Positions 30,614 to 42,412 of a DNA stretch of 64,000 nucleotides are shown one piece after another (position 1 is the stretch's first letter; the number at the start of each line of letters is the position of its first letter). The DNA is from Piezodorus guildinii (Eukaryota > Arthropoda > Insecta > Hemiptera > Pentatomidae). The notes beneath the pieces are model-generated. The model saw nothing but the letters and a program-made list of their open reading frames with translations, searched no databases and had not been told where the DNA came from. Location: assembly GCA_023052935.1 (NCBI GenBank), contig CM041297.1, positions 110,041,563 through 110,105,562 on the forward strand, written 5' to 3'. A program made the translations under genes and the position numbers.

Positions 30614-31147
30614 TTTTTTTTTTTTTTTTTTTTTATTTATTGGAATTTACAACTGTATACAGGAATACAACAAGTAAATTAGATGAAATATATAAAGGCA
30701 TGAGACACATGTACAGAAGCTTCCCAATGGAAGCACTCTAAAAATGTTCTAAACTAGAAGGTCTCGGGGCCATCTCCTTTTCAGACGCCTCGGAGGATTG
30801 TCAGGAATTGAAGAGGAAGAAAGGATTGAAACTAGAGGATTAGGGTGGGAATGGAGTTTGCCATGAAAGGAATGGTATCTAGATCGGGCCAAATCAGCAA
30901 CATACGGAACATTAAGATCTTTATGGATCAGTGTATTCGTGACAAAGTAAGGAGCATTGAGGATTTTACGAAGGATTTTGGATTGTAGGGATTGGATACG
31001 GGAAGAATTCGATGGTTTAGTAGAGCCCCAAAGCTCTACTTCGTAAGTCCATATCGGCCTTATGATAGTCATGTAGATGAGTCTTTTGTAGTTAAGTGGA
31101 AGATTAGAACGTTTGTCTAGTAAGTGTTGAAGTAGTCGAAAACGTCG
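30614..31147 (-). mobile_element. Jockey-clade LINE 3' end with short TSD
   Basis: A minus-strand frame is open from the truncation point (31147) to 30749, about 133 codons: RRFRLLQHLLDKRSNLPLNY, then RPIWTYEVELWGSTKPSNSS, LNAPYFVTNTLIHKDLNVPY and a final RLKRRWPRDLLV. The 3' UTR ends in a ~20-base A tail (T-run at 30614-30633). TTCAGAA occurs on both sides (30607-30613 and 31148-31154). Confidence 0.85.
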
Positions 31148-31479
31148 TTCAGAAAATTAAATTTAAAATTTACAAATTAGTCAATCAAACTAAAAATGAC
31201 TTAGATAACAAAGAGGGTATCATATTAAGAGCAGAAAACTTCAGAAACCTTAATTAGTATATCTGTTAAACATTCCCTTTGGAAGAGAGGCTTCTTAGAT
31301 TATAAGTGTCATATCTTATACAAAATCTAATGATACGAGACAAACTGTTATAAGGCATCAAAACAATTTGCAACGCGGTCCATGGACATTGAGTAAAAAA
31401 CAACAACATTCAGGTGAAGATTATTTTAGGCTTATGTCAAAGTTTAAGAATTTGAGGCTAATAATTATACTTCACCACA

Positions 31480-31545
31480 ATATTTTATTATAATGCACCA
31501 TGTCTCGGCTATAATACCATCTTCTGGTGCAAATATATCTGAGAC
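31480..31545 (-). ncRNA. Hairpin motif resembling a decayed Penelope-type ribozyme region
   Basis: On the minus strand CACCAGAAGATGGTATTATA is followed by GCCGAGACATGGTG. The layout (AGAAGATGG, short stem, CCGAGAC) parallels the CTGATGA...GAAAC arrangement at 13.74 kb and the palindrome at 62.3 kb, but core bases differ. Classification is tentative. Confidence 0.3.
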
Positions 31546-31569
31546 ATGAGGCTTCTGGGTGTAAGTACC

Positions 31570-31705
31570 GTCCTAAATTTTGCTTTTTCATAATTAATTA
31601 GATTAGGAGTCTCTAACGAATTCCTGAAATCACTCAGGCTCAGGACCACGAATTTACGTCTTCTCCGAAGGACGGCATAACTAAGGATTTTAAACTCCCT
31701 TTAAA
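31570..31705 (-). mobile_element. SINE2 fragment, minus strand
   Basis: Contains the SINE2 blocks TCCTAAATTTTGC, TCAGGCTCAGGACCACG, and TCCGAAGGACGGCATAACTA, followed by AGGATTTTAAACTCCC and an A-run. Strongly diverged. Confidence 0.7.
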
Positions 31706-32302
31706 AAAAAAAAAAAAACCAAAGGCCATCTGTTGTCTGTGGTTGTTTTAACTATGTCCATATACTTATTTATTTAAAAAAACAATATATTATTATTGTT
31801 AATAAATATGTTAGATGGTTAGGTTACTTTATTTTCGAGGAGAATCAACAGCGAGGTCATTAGTCCCTATTATAAAGATGTTAGAGATAATATACTTCTA
31901 AAGCGAAAACCTTATATTGTTGATAACATTAGGAGATTACCGGAATATTCTCATTTTCTACTAGAATATATGTTTATCTGTCTAAAGAACTATCATTTAA
32001 ACCATCATACAGTTCAACATTTTACATAAATAACTGATGTATTATTATTTAAATACATTTTTCTAAGGGTGATCATAGAGTTATAAGTATAGGAAATAAT
32101 AAAACTGTATTCCACCGAGCCAGAATGCCCTCTTATAAAGGTGCGAAGAAGCTATCGAGCAATAACTCTCTCCCTTTAGCTGCGTCTGACATTTTTTTCG
32201 ATAACGCCACCTTCTCCAAGAAATACCTTTAGAAGCGGAAAATTAGACTCCACCTTGAGTTCTTACTTTAGTTCGATCCGTTAGTACGAATAAAATATGT
32301 TT
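31706..32302. other. No recognised gene
   Basis: AT-rich except for a mixed patch at 32105-32240 with no recognised motif. Confidence 0.4.
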
Positions 32303-32314
32303 ATGATTATTTAA

Positions 32315-32822
32315 GCTACAACACTTACTCGACAAACGTTCAAAACTTCCAATTCATTGCAAAAAGCTCATCTATGTTACCGTCATAAGACCCATCTGGA
32401 CATATGGAATCGAGCTTTGGTGCTCTACTAAGCCATATAATTCCTCCTGTATCCAATCCTTACAATCTAAAATCCTTCGAAGAATCCTAAATGCTCCTTG
32501 TTTCGTCAGAAATAAAATCATCCACAACGTCCTTAATATCCCATTTGTTGCAGACCTTTCTCGTACCAGATATACCACTTTTAATTCCAAACTCCCAACC
32601 CATATAAACCCTCTTGTCCGCAACCTATCAACCTCATATATTCCTGACAACCCTCCAAGGCGACTGAAAAGAAGATGGCCTCGGGATCTACTTACTTAAA
32701 TTTCTACCGCTGGGTAGTTTCTTCACAAACCTTTCACGTCCTTTATTCTAAGTCAACAGTTTCACTTATGGTATTTATGTTAATATACATTTGTAAAATT
32801 GAATAAAATATAAATAAAAAAA
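32315..32822 (+). mobile_element. Jockey-clade LINE 3' end with 12-bp TSD
   Basis: The plus frame 32316-32699 is open (127 codons plus stop): LQHLLDKRSKLPIHCKKLIY, then RPIWTYGIELWCSTKPYNSS, LNAPCFVRNKIIHNVLNIPF and a final RLKRRWPRDLLT. The 3' UTR has AATAAAATATAAATAAAAA. A perfect 12-bp repeat, ATGATTATTTAA, lies at 32303-32314 and 32823-32834. Confidence 0.9.
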
Positions 32823-32929
32823 ATGATTATTTAAAAAATGTTTATCAAGGATTTAACATATAATAACAGCAATCAGAGTATATCAGTAATATTTCATACA
32901 TAAGTAAGAAAATAAAGAAATATATAGTA

Positions 32930-32964
32930 GACTAGCGATCTATCCACTAGACTACGCCGCCCCC
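32930..32964 (-). mobile_element. SINE1 head fragment
   Basis: CTATCCACTAGACTACGCCG is the complement of the SINE1 A-box head. Only about 35 bases remain. Confidence 0.6.
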
Positions 32965-33388
32965 TTTAATAAATAATGATAAATATAACATCCAAAACCA
33001 CTGGATTTGTTGATTCGGATTTTAGGAATAAACTCCGGCTGGTAATATTGCGGAATTAAATGTTATTACATAACCGTGATATATAAATACACTTTTGTGT
33101 AATTATAATAAACATAATGTAATAAGAAAAAATATATACACAAGAAGAAGAATATTTGAATAATTAAGTATGATCAAGCAAAATTATTATTAAGTATTAA
33201 ATTTTACTTTGCATATATAAATAATTAATATCTCGAACTAACTGATAAAACAAGCAAGTTTTAAATAATAATTTAGCATCAACAAGCAGTAAAAGTTAAA
33301 ACTGGCATTTGCTATTGTGTGGTTGTTTGAATTGAATTAGTTACTGAAATAATTAATTCAAATTTAGAAGGGCAATATAAATGTATGT

Positions 33389-33389
<1 letters not shown>

Positions 33390-33425
<36 letters not shown>

Positions 33426-33440
33426 GGAGAGAGGGAGACA
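33390..33440. repeat. (TA)n(GA)n compound microsatellite
   Basis: Ten TA units followed by about 14 GA-type units with GGGAGA interruptions. Confidence 0.9.
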
Positions 33441-33547
33441 CTTTATTGAATAAAAGATGCTGCTCAACTTAATTGGGTTGCTTTTACACAGCTTACTTTA
33501 TTTTCCTTATAGGACTATTTTTAATATAACAGGTATCAATATGCAAT

Positions 33548-33561
<14 letters not shown>

Positions 33562-33622
<61 letters not shown>
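33562..33622. repeat. (AT)n microsatellite
   Basis: About 30 AT units after an A-run. Confidence 0.95.
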
Positions 33623-33627
<5 letters not shown>

Positions 33628-33704
33628 TTTTTTTTTCTTTTTTACATTTAAAAAAAATCATTTTTCTCTTTTTTTTCTGGCTTGTCTCTCATATTAATCC
33701 AAAT

Positions 33705-33875
33705 ATATATAAAACCTATACTGCAAGAACCCATGGAGGGTCTTGGGTTAAATAATTGTTTTGTAGGCAAACATCTGAACTAATTTGACCGATTTAAACC
33801 TCAACCCAAAATAAGGATACCCAGTTTATAGAGGCAAGATGAGGCTAACTGCTGAAATAACAGAATAAATAATTA
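33705..33875 (-). mobile_element. SINE1 3' part, minus strand
   Basis: AACCCATGGAGGGTCTTGGG is the complement of the SINE1 3' end (CCCAAGACCTTTCATGGGTT at 19.25 kb). Further right, TACCCAGTTTATAGAGGC and TGAAATAACAGAATAAATAA match the body. The tRNA head is missing. Confidence 0.7.
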
Positions 33876-34124
33876 TTTTGCATGTTTATTTATGTATAAT
33901 ATTATGTTATGTGCAGATAAAGGGTTTTCCTCTCCATCAGTACAACTTTCCTATTGAACTTCCCTAAGCGTCTTTCTTAAGCGGTTGGCGAAATTTAAGA
34001 GTTTCATTTGTTTTGTTTTTTAACGTAGATAACCACTTTCAACAATTGTTAGAAAAAAACAACCAGATCTTTATATTACTTATTAACTGCACGTATTGTT
34101 TTAACTGCACACAATGGAGGGTCT

Positions 34125-34400
34125 CGAGGTTTGTGGTGTGGAGGCTATAACAGCCATAGCTTATGCCCAAGATAGATAGGTTAAATAGACCTAGGTTTTT
34201 TAAAATGAGTAAAAAATATGGATTTATACCGTCCTTCGGAAGGGACGTAAAATGGTCGTCCCGTGCCTGCGCGATGTCAGTTACACGTTAAAGATCCCTA
34301 TCCTAATTTAACCTGCAGAGGCAACATTTAAGACTCTCACTGTAACATGTTCAGTTACCAAAGTAACAGAAAGTGGCTTTAATTGAATAAACAAACAAAC
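34125..34400 (+). mobile_element. SINE2 copy
   Basis: Blocks GGAGGCTATAACAGCC, ACCGTCCTTCGGAAGGGACG, GTCCCGTGCCTGCGCGATGT, CGTTAAAGATCCCTATCCTA and the tail GAATAAACAAACAAAC match SINE2 in order. The B box is eroded. Confidence 0.8.
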
Positions 34401-36131
34401 TGCACGAAATGATTGATAAAGAAATTAAGGAATCTCTGTAGAGTTAGAGTTACTTTTCTTGTTGAAGTTTCGCGGCAGGATATCGGTAATTGCAAACTCG
34501 TTAGGCCTGTAAGATCGAATTCGGAAAGTTCTAACTGGATCCTAGGTGGCATCTAAATTCGGAGGGAAGTTTGGACAATTGATTGTCCGAAATCGATTGG
34601 TAAGGGTGGTTTTGACAGCTAATATCTTATGCAACCTGTGTCAATTAGGCAAATAGAATAAAATCATTGGGACAGTTCTTCTGGTATGTTGCTAAGGTAG
34701 TTGAACGTTGATTTTCAGTCATCACAAGTGAATAGTAATTTTTATATTTTAATTTTTAGGTATATTACATTTATGAATATTATGAAATAAAAATAAAATA
34801 TGCAAAAAAATATATGAAATTATTATTTTTGCTTGACATATATACGTTACCGTTACATTTGAGATCGCTGAAATACTTTATGGAAGATATGAAAAAAAAA
34901 AGATACTCCCATTTATCCTTATAAACCAAAGTTAATATCAACTCATCATTATCTTCAAGTAAGTAATATGCATATTATATAATTTACATTAACATACAGG
35001 AATTATTCGTTATTTTTTTAATCAAAACAATTTATTTTGTAATAAGTATGTACATTTATTTGGTGATATATAAATATCTATAATTTTACCCTTACAAGCC
35101 AAATTTACTGTTGGCCACATTTCTTGTTATACTCTGAATTTATTTAGCATCATTTTGATGTCTTGTATGAAAAAAATATTAATTATATAGAATCTTGAAA
35201 TCGTTTAGAAACTTATATTATTACTGTCTCTTTCGATTGAGCTTTATTTAATAAGTTTTTGGTTTAGAAGTTAAGACTATAATTATAAAATTTAATATTT
35301 TTATGAATTATAAGGATGATGAAAATGAATTTATAATGAATCTATAAAACAGGAATTAGTACTGTTTATGAGGGTTCATACAACTAATTATGGTTGTATT
35401 TCAATTAATTTAAATTTAGTTTGATAGATCGAAGTCGATAATATATTTTATATTTTTTGCATTATATTAAAAAAAAGAAGAAGGCATTTGTAATGAGTTT
35501 ATAATATATACATGAAAAAAAAGAAGTTATAAATCAGATGTAAATCAGGAGATAAACTTGTCGAAACAGTTAGTAATCTCGATCACAGTATTAGTATATA
35601 TATCAAAGGCAAATTCAAAATCAAATAGCTCAGATGGTATAAGACTAAATTCCAGTTTACACAATCCACAGTCGTGTTGTGTAACTTAGTTTTGTGGGTG
35701 GGTACACGTATGGGCGGTTCTGTGCCTGGCACACTTTATAAACACATCAGCAAGCGGCCTAAATTACGAAATTTACTTTAAAAAATCAACAATTAATATT
35801 AATGGTTGCGTAAGCGGGCTACGACCCTCCTTAATTACCCGAAAATTATTACTTAATATATTATTGATATTCTTCATTTTATATGTTATTTTAGTATTAG
35901 CATACAACTAAATAGAAACTAACACAGCTAAAAACAAAATAGTAATCCAAAAGGCTATTCATTGTAAGATTTCGAACAAAGGTTTTATCCCTTAAATATC
36001 AATTGAAAGCTTTCTGGTCAACATTTCGCCAATATAGGTACCATCAACATACCACTCCAATAATCTAATATTAAACAATCGAATTGGCACTCTAAAACAA
36101 TGGTAAGCAGTTTAACAAAAATGTGGTTAAC
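34401..36131. other. No recognised gene
   Basis: A unique mixed patch at 34440-34720, then AT-rich DNA. At 35622-35740 a tRNA-like AATAGCTCAGATGGTATAAG (A-box-like) is followed by no clear B box, so no tRNA or SINE is called. Confidence 0.4.
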
Positions 36132-36146
36132 TCTATTACAGTTAAA

Positions 36147-36154
36147 AAAATATA

Positions 36155-36185
<31 letters not shown>

Positions 36186-37009
36186 TGGTATTTACAATTG
36201 TATAATACAATACATGCAGTAAGTGTGATACAAGATACACTGTTATGATTCATATGTAGGGATAATACCCATTGGCAGCTCTCCAAAAAACTTTGTAAAC
36301 TAGAAGATCCCGGGGCCACCTTTTTCTCAGACGCCCCGAGGATTATCAGGAAGTAGGGAAAAGCAAAGGCAAGCAGTAGAGGAAGCAAGGATTGAAACTA
36401 GTGGGTTAGAGTGGGAATGAAGTTTGTCATGAAAGGAATAGTACCTGGTTCGAGCCAAGTCAGCAACACAGGGAACATTAAGGTCTGTATGGACGAGTTT
36501 ATTCGTGACAAATAAAGAGCATTGAGGATTTTTCGAAGGATTTTTTATTGTAAGGATTGGAGACGGGAAGAATTTGATGGTTTAGTAGAGCCCTAAAGCT
36601 CTACTCCGTAAGTCCATATCGGCTTCATGATAATCATGTAAATGAGTCTTTTTTTCGTTAAGCGGAAGGTTTTGTAAATTAAGTAAAGCGTTTGCCCAGT
36701 AACTGTTTAAGTAGTCGAAAGCGCTAGGCAGTTTCTTGTCGTTTCAGTCAAGGATTCCAAATAAGACGTTTGTCCAGATGGAGTTCTAGATATCGGATCT
36801 GTTCGACTGGACAAGCGGAATGTTAATGAATGGTGCTCTAGGGTTGGACGTCATAGGTTTACGACGAAAGATGAAGGTTATTCGGTGGAATTTATTTTTA
36901 TCCAACAATTCCGACACCATACTTCAAGTTCTTTGTTGTGGGATTGAAGGTTGGGATATCAGCTATAAAGACTGTGTAAAGAATGGGCCCAAGAATACTG
37001 CCCTGAGGA
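36147..37009 (-). mobile_element. Jockey-clade LINE 3' part with 15-bp TSD
   Basis: Minus-strand reading starts with DPQGSILGPILYTVFIADIP (RT palm), lacks the YADD region through an internal deletion, then resumes at the VVNL/RRKPMTS region and runs through RPIWTYG-like, WGSTKPSNSSRL and RLKRRW-like blocks with frameshifts. An (AT)n run replaces a clean A tail (36151-36184). A perfect 15-bp repeat, TCTATTACAGTTAAA, flanks it at 36132-36146 and 37010-37024. Confidence 0.9.
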
Positions 37010-37024
37010 TCTATTACAGTTAAA

Positions 37025-37126
37025 TTGTAAAATCATAAATTATAGTAACTGAACACTAATATTAATCCAAATTGTTTTTATATTGAAAAACAAGTTTTTT
37101 TTCATTTGTAGAAAGTTAGTTGTGCC

Positions 37127-37183
<57 letters not shown>

Positions 37184-37800
37184 AGATTTATAAAAGAGAG
37201 ATAGTACACGATGAATAAAAAGGTTATTTGAACTTTTAAAACTTGAATGTAAGGAAGCGTCTATAATGGAGCTACAGTTACAATAATAAAAGAATCTGAT
37301 ACGCAATGTGTATATTAGGTGAATGTAGGTCCAGATTTAAGATTACTTTCAATTTCATGACGCCTGGAGTATCGCAAGAAACTGGATTGCTATACACAAG
37401 AATCAAGAATATTCACCCGGGCCCCTTTTGAGATAACGAAAGGCTGCAATAGCCTATTATGTAAATTACCAAAGAAAGGAAAAACAGAAGAAGCGGAGGA
37501 AGCAGCCAGTCGATCTATGTAAGTTAGGATTGTAGCATCAAGAACCGCCCGAGAGGCCATTGAAGATGACAAACAGCCTTCGATAACGATCACTTAGGAC
37601 AGTAACTTCTGGAGGGGCTGGATTAGGGCCAATCCAGAAGTCACTTAAGGGCAGTTCGGCAGTCGCTTCTTCCTAGGGGTTCTTTGCTCCTAACGGGAAG
37701 TCGGAATCAATGTCCTGGGAGGATGCCAGTCAATTAAAGGGAACCTCTTTTCAAAATACGTTGGTTATCATTAAATCTGATACAATTTTATTTTTGGATT
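37025..37800. other. T-run and GC-richer unique patch
   Basis: A 51-base T-run at 37129-37179 is followed by a patch of higher GC at 37370-37720. A 67-codon minus frame (37390-37593) in it is not recognised. It could be a decayed LTR element or host DNA; I cannot decide. Confidence 0.4.
37129..37179. repeat. Poly(T) run, 51 bases
   Basis: Uninterrupted T homopolymer; its length may be an assembly estimate. No retroposon was recognised to its right. Confidence 0.9.
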
Positions 37801-38335
37801 ATTCGCAATAAGAGAATAAAACAAGAAAATAAAATAAAACTCGAAGTTGTAAAGAGGCTTCCGTAGCAATTCGATGAAAGTTCTATGTTAGAAGGTCCCA
37901 CGGCCATCTCCTTTTGAGAACGGTAGATTATCTTGATTATTTTAGTTTAAAAAGTTACGAACTGGAGAGTTAGGGAGTGCCGGAAGCTTTTAAATAGCGG
38001 AACCATTTCTATTTTAAGTGAAAGGTATACAGAATATTTAGGTCATAGACAATTTTATTTGTGACATAATCGAATCTTCAAGGATTTTTGATCGTAAGGA
38101 TATCTAACTTAAAATTTCGATTCCGCATTTTCGAATAGGCCCGTTAATGTTGTTAAACATAAGTTTAGAGAGTGTGTTCAATAAGTATTGGAGAAATCGG
38201 TAACGAGCTGTTTCTTGTTTCAGCCTTGTGTGAGGATTCCATCTAAGAAGCTTTTCAAGATGGAACTAAGCGGATAAGATGGAAACATTAGAATAGGGCA
38301 CTGTAGGAAAGAATGTCAAGAGTTCGCGAAGAATG
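37800..38335 (-). mobile_element. Jockey-clade LINE 3' end, strongly decayed
   Basis: GTTCTATGTTAGAAGGTCCC, then CGGCCATCTCCTTTTGAG, GAATCTTCAAGGATTTTTGA, GTTTCTTGTTTCAGCC and GAGGATTCCATCTAAGAAG align in order with the minus-strand Jockey copies at 5.8 and 30.7 kb. Many substitutions and indels; no open frame. Confidence 0.7.
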
Positions 38336-39344
38336 TTTATTAATAAATCATAACATTTTTTAACTTAATTTTAAAAAAAATCCCAAAAAACCGTTATCTA
38401 GAAAATTGAAAAGAAAAATTAATGGCTGTTTGGTAAATAATTAGGAGGTGAAAGAAAAGGGGACGGTTGACGATTGATTCATAGCTGTCTCTACCTTATA
38501 CTTATGTCCTTTCTAAAATTAAGGCGTCAATTAATTATTATTATTACCAGTGATGGTAAATGGTCATCTGTTATGTGAATAATCAATAAATAATCAGAAC
38601 CCGTCAATTTGGCATAAAACATTCGACTGTGTTTTTATAAAAAATGACAAAGACAAACGTTGTCCAGGTAAGTAACTACAGTTCAGCTTCTCTTTTAACT
38701 TGATTTCTATTCTATCCATAGATAATTATGAAAAAAAGAATCGCTTATTGAGAAAACATAAACTTACTAATAAAATTATAGTAAACACGACACAACGATA
38801 CAGGAAAAAAAATCCATTGATAGAGTTCACAAGTTTACTTTTCTTTTGTATAAATAATTTAAACGAAACTATGTCAACTTGCTATTTTTTTTTACTAAAA
38901 TACACAAATATGGAAACACAAAACCAAGTAAATAATAAATAATAAGGATAAACCATGAAAATATAACTTCAATTTAAATTATTTATTAATTGTACCTTAA
39001 AATAACATTGACATTCCTTTGACTCGAATTAACATAGACATGATTCATATGACATAGATTTGAACATATCGTCCCTCCAATGTCAAACTAACAAATGTTT
39101 TTTTAAACTTAATCACACATTCGTTGTTTTTTTTTTTTTTTGACTACTATGCTATTTCCTAGGGCGAATCGTCGAATCCCTATCCCTATCAGGAACATGA
39201 GAAACTATTCAAGAAAAAGCCTTTTTTGAAAAAAAGACTTATTTTGGGCTCACCATTATAGGTTTTTTTTTTATCTTTCCTGAAAAGTACTGATTTTTAA
39301 ATTCTTTAGTTTGACGTGGTAGGGACAATACACGTATCTAAAAC
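38336..39344. other. AT-rich interval, no recognised gene
   Basis: An 80-codon plus frame at 38700-38942 is unrecognised. ATGACAAAG followed by CAGGTAAGT (38665-38673) resembles a short exon with a splice donor, but there is no partner exon. Confidence 0.35.
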
Positions 39345-39890
39345 TATCTGTTACCCGCGACTTCGTCTGCATCAATTTCTGTTATGATCGCTATTAAGAA
39401 GTTTTTAAAAGAATATATTTTAAAGTACTTCTGCGTAAAAGATATTTTTATTTTTATTTTCATGTCGCAGAAGAAAAAACTGATTTTCTCCGCAACCCGA
39501 TCTTTATAATCGATAAATGTAAATACCGATCTTTAAAAGGTAAATCGATTCCTACGTGTTTAAATATTTGTCGCTGTGATTTATTAATTGTTATGACAAA
39601 AGATAAATTAACGGGAAATTAAATTATTTTAAAATTAGAAGGTAAATCAGTTGGAATCATTGGGATGCGAGGTTAATTTTTCCCCTTTTTTCCAGATTTT
39701 TCAATGATTCTTCACTCTTATCGGTCGCAGTGTGATGTTATATTTTAGGCTATTAGGCCTTCTTCGATAAATGGACTGTCCAACACATAAAGAATTTTTC
39801 AATTCGAACAAGTAATTTCTGAGATTAGCGCGTTCGAACAAACAAACAGACAAACTCTCCAGTTTTACAATATTAGTATAGATTAAAAAA
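39345..39890 (-). repeat. Dispersed insect repeat, second copy
   Basis: Inverted relative to the copy at 1985-2545. It contains TTACCCGCGACTTCGTCTGC at the distal end, the TCGATAAATGGACTGTCC block, and the complement of the ACTAATATTATAAA-type start at 39860-39885. Confidence 0.8.
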
Positions 39891-40560
39891 AAAAAAATTA
39901 AAATTAAATAAATGATACTTGATAAATACGTATTTTTAATTAACTTACATACAACAAAAATATCACCGATGCCAATATTATCTAGTTACATCACATAAAA
40001 CACAGTTAAAAGCCTCAACATGTTATGAACTTGTCGGATTAGTTTATGGATTAGCCAACTTGGACTTTGGACCTGAGAAATTATTTAGTAAATGATCAAA
40101 TCATTATATTTTTATTTTCCCCCATTTGTTTAACAGAACTTCTATCTACTTAAATTCGGAGAGCAGACAAACGAATAAAATACAGGGAGTGGAAAAAGGT
40201 ATAGAGGTGGAGGGGAAGATAAAAAGATATCCCTAAGGAGATTTACTCGGTTTCCGTCCGACCACTACCGCAACTCTGTATCTGGGGGGTATTTCCGATC
40301 TCACATAAATTTTCAACCAACCTGGTTTATTTATCTAATAATTTAGGTAGATACATGGTAACTTGTACATAAAAAAAGAGGAATGTGAATTTATTATATC
40401 ATATTTAAAATGAAGAAATAAAAAATCATGAAGTGTAAAATACTGATAGGAGACTATAAGCATCCTAACTTAGTTAAAGCTATTTAAAATCATACTTTAT
40501 ATTTGGGGCACTTGTTTGCTTCTAATAAAATAAAAATGGTAAAACGTTTCGTAAACCATA
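39891..40560. other. No recognised gene
   Basis: AT-rich with no recognised motif. Confidence 0.4.
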
Positions 40561-41084
40561 GTCGTGCTATTTATGAAAAACGCTGCAAATTATTACACAA
40601 TGGTTCATTATTTCCAAATAATAAGGTAAAACTGTTTATAAAGCTCTAGAAAGGCGATTAAATAATATGAAAAGCAATAAATAATTCAAAAGAAAATAGA
40701 ATATCACCATTGCTAATTTCAAAACGCTATATCTATGTTAGTTTTAAACCAATTTCATTGATTCTTTTTTCATTTTGTAGAAACTTTAATCCTCCATGAA
40801 ATAGCACTAAAACAATCCCTATCTTCATTAAGTAATTTACTTAGTTACTCAATTAAATCACTTTTAATTGGTCGCCATTTTTAAAATAATCAAGTCTTGG
40901 CGTATTTAAAAAAAAGTTGGTCCAGTATTTTCGGAGAAATGCCGCAGACAGCGGAAAAAAACGGATTTATTATACACATCTTGAAACGTAAGCTCTTAAA
41001 TTTTGAAGGGAGGTAATTTTCCCTTTTTTTTTTTTTTTTTTTTTTTTTTGGTCGATTACAAAGGTTCATTATTGAAAATGATAA
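40561..41084 (+). repeat. Family F5 copy
   Basis: Blocks CGCTGCAAATTATTACACAA, TTTTTTCATTTTGTAGAAAC, GAGAAATGCCGCAGACAGCG, CTTGAAACGTAAGCTCTTAA and AAAGGTTCATTATTGAAAAT in order. Part of the centre is deleted relative to 14.2 kb. A T-run has expanded at 41022-41049. Confidence 0.8.
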
Positions 41085-41189
41085 ACCAAAATCAAACAAT
41101 AATTTGTTAAAACTAAAGACGATAAATTCATCATATTTGGTAATTAAAATAGTAAAAAATAAAAATAAAATAAAATAAAAAACCTGTAC

Positions 41190-41459
41190 CTTTACAATCC
41201 AGGATAGGTATTAGGCTCAGTTCATATAAAGTACATCAGTAAAAAAACTGTTTCGAGGCAAACAACCGTGAAATGATGTGATTACGCAAAGATCACGCTT
41301 TATAGAAGCTAGAGGTGCCCCAGGAGGGTCTTTATACCCTAGCGTCAATCCATGGCTAAAATAACAGAATAAATAATGTTTTATTTACAGTCAGGATTTG
41401 AACCTGGAACCCGGAGAACAATGAACTAGGGCCTCTATCTGCTAGACCACTCCGCTCCC
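41190..41459 (-). mobile_element. SINE1 copy, minus strand
   Basis: Head at the right end (TGCTAGACCACTCCGCTCCC), B-box complement CAGGATTTGAACCTGG near 41400, body blocks AAATAACAGAATAAATAATG and CCCCAGGAGGGTCTTTATAC. The 3' part to the left is diverged. Confidence 0.75.
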
Positions 41460-41940
41460 AATCAAATTAAAATAAGGCAGTAAAGATAAGTCAAATAAGT
41501 CCTGTAACTTGAATATCAGTTATGCGGTATGGTATACTTGGCGCGCCTAAAGGAGACAAGCTAAATTCGATATGTTTTATTAAAAAAATAGAATATTGTT
41601 ATCGTATTACCTACCATATATTATATGACTATTATATTATTACTTTATTTTAAGTTACTAAAATAACATATATTGTTGGTGCGGTGTAATAAATGGAGAG
41701 TGTGAATGGGTCAAATTATAACATCATCCAAATTTAATAAGTTTTGTTAATAAATTAAATTCTGTTTAATCAATGTCCATATAGTTACTAGAATATATAA
41801 TATATAATAGAGATAAGCCTGCCTAGTAAGTTCGGTGTAGGTGGAATATCTTATTTTTATGTCATAAACCTTAATAACGCACAAGCGGTCGTAAAAATGC
41901 TTAATTATTATTGTGCATATCTTCGGTTATATTGAAAAAT
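41460..41940. other. No recognised gene
   Basis: AT-rich and unrecognised. Confidence 0.4.
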
Positions 41941-41951
41941 TTCCTTGTTCG

Positions 41952-42143
41952 CTACAGACGAGGAAGACTGATAAGGATATGGGCGTAGACTGCAAAACCG
42001 CTGACGATACAATGAGGCTGCCATTGTGAACTACAATAGGCGTCGTAAGGGGCTCGGCAACAATAGGTCACCGTACCGTCCTTGGCACAGATAGCCTTTC
42101 CCGATCCAGAACTGATGCCGGGTATCGGATATTGCGGAGCTCG
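41952..42143 (-). other. GC-richer patch with Cys-rich open frame, no ATG
   Basis: Between a stop at 42144-42146 and a TAG at 41952-41954 the minus strand is open for 63 codons without an ATG. It reads a short Cys-rich stretch: KAICAKDGTVTYCCRAPYDA, then YCSSQWQPHC, five Cys in about 30 residues. A second minus frame is also open here, so this may only reflect GC content. I do not recognise a family, and no polypyrimidine/AG acceptor is obvious upstream. Confidence 0.25.
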
Positions 42144-42329
42144 TTACCGGGTTTTCCAACATAATCTCTCGTTAGCGCACGTTCGGAGGATTCTATAACA
42201 TTCCCAAGCTTTGAACTTTAAATTCACCAGAGATATGAAGTTTTAATCTCTCTCTAAATATGTAAAATGATAACGCAATCCCTGGCTTCCGCACACTCTT
42301 TCTAAACAAAGCAACATATTTTGACACGG

Positions 42330-42412
42330 TTTATACTATCATTTAGGGCATTCTTTCCCCAGATTCTTCACTCCTAAAGGTCGCAGCGTGATGTTATATT
42401 TTAGGCTAAAAA
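42330..42412 (-). repeat. Fragment of the dispersed insect repeat
   Basis: GATTCTTCACTCCTAAAGGT, then CGCAGCGTGATGTTATATTT and TAGGCTA, match the block at 39708-39750. About 80 bases remain. Confidence 0.7.

Noticed and set aside
35622..35740. tRNA-like AATAGCTCAGATGGTATAAG
   Set aside because: No matching acceptor stem, anticodon arm or B box at the required spacing, and single copy.
38644..38673. Mini-exon ATGACAAAG...CAG with GTAAGT donor
   Set aside because: Eight codons only, with no partner exon or promoter; consensus donors of this strength occur by chance.
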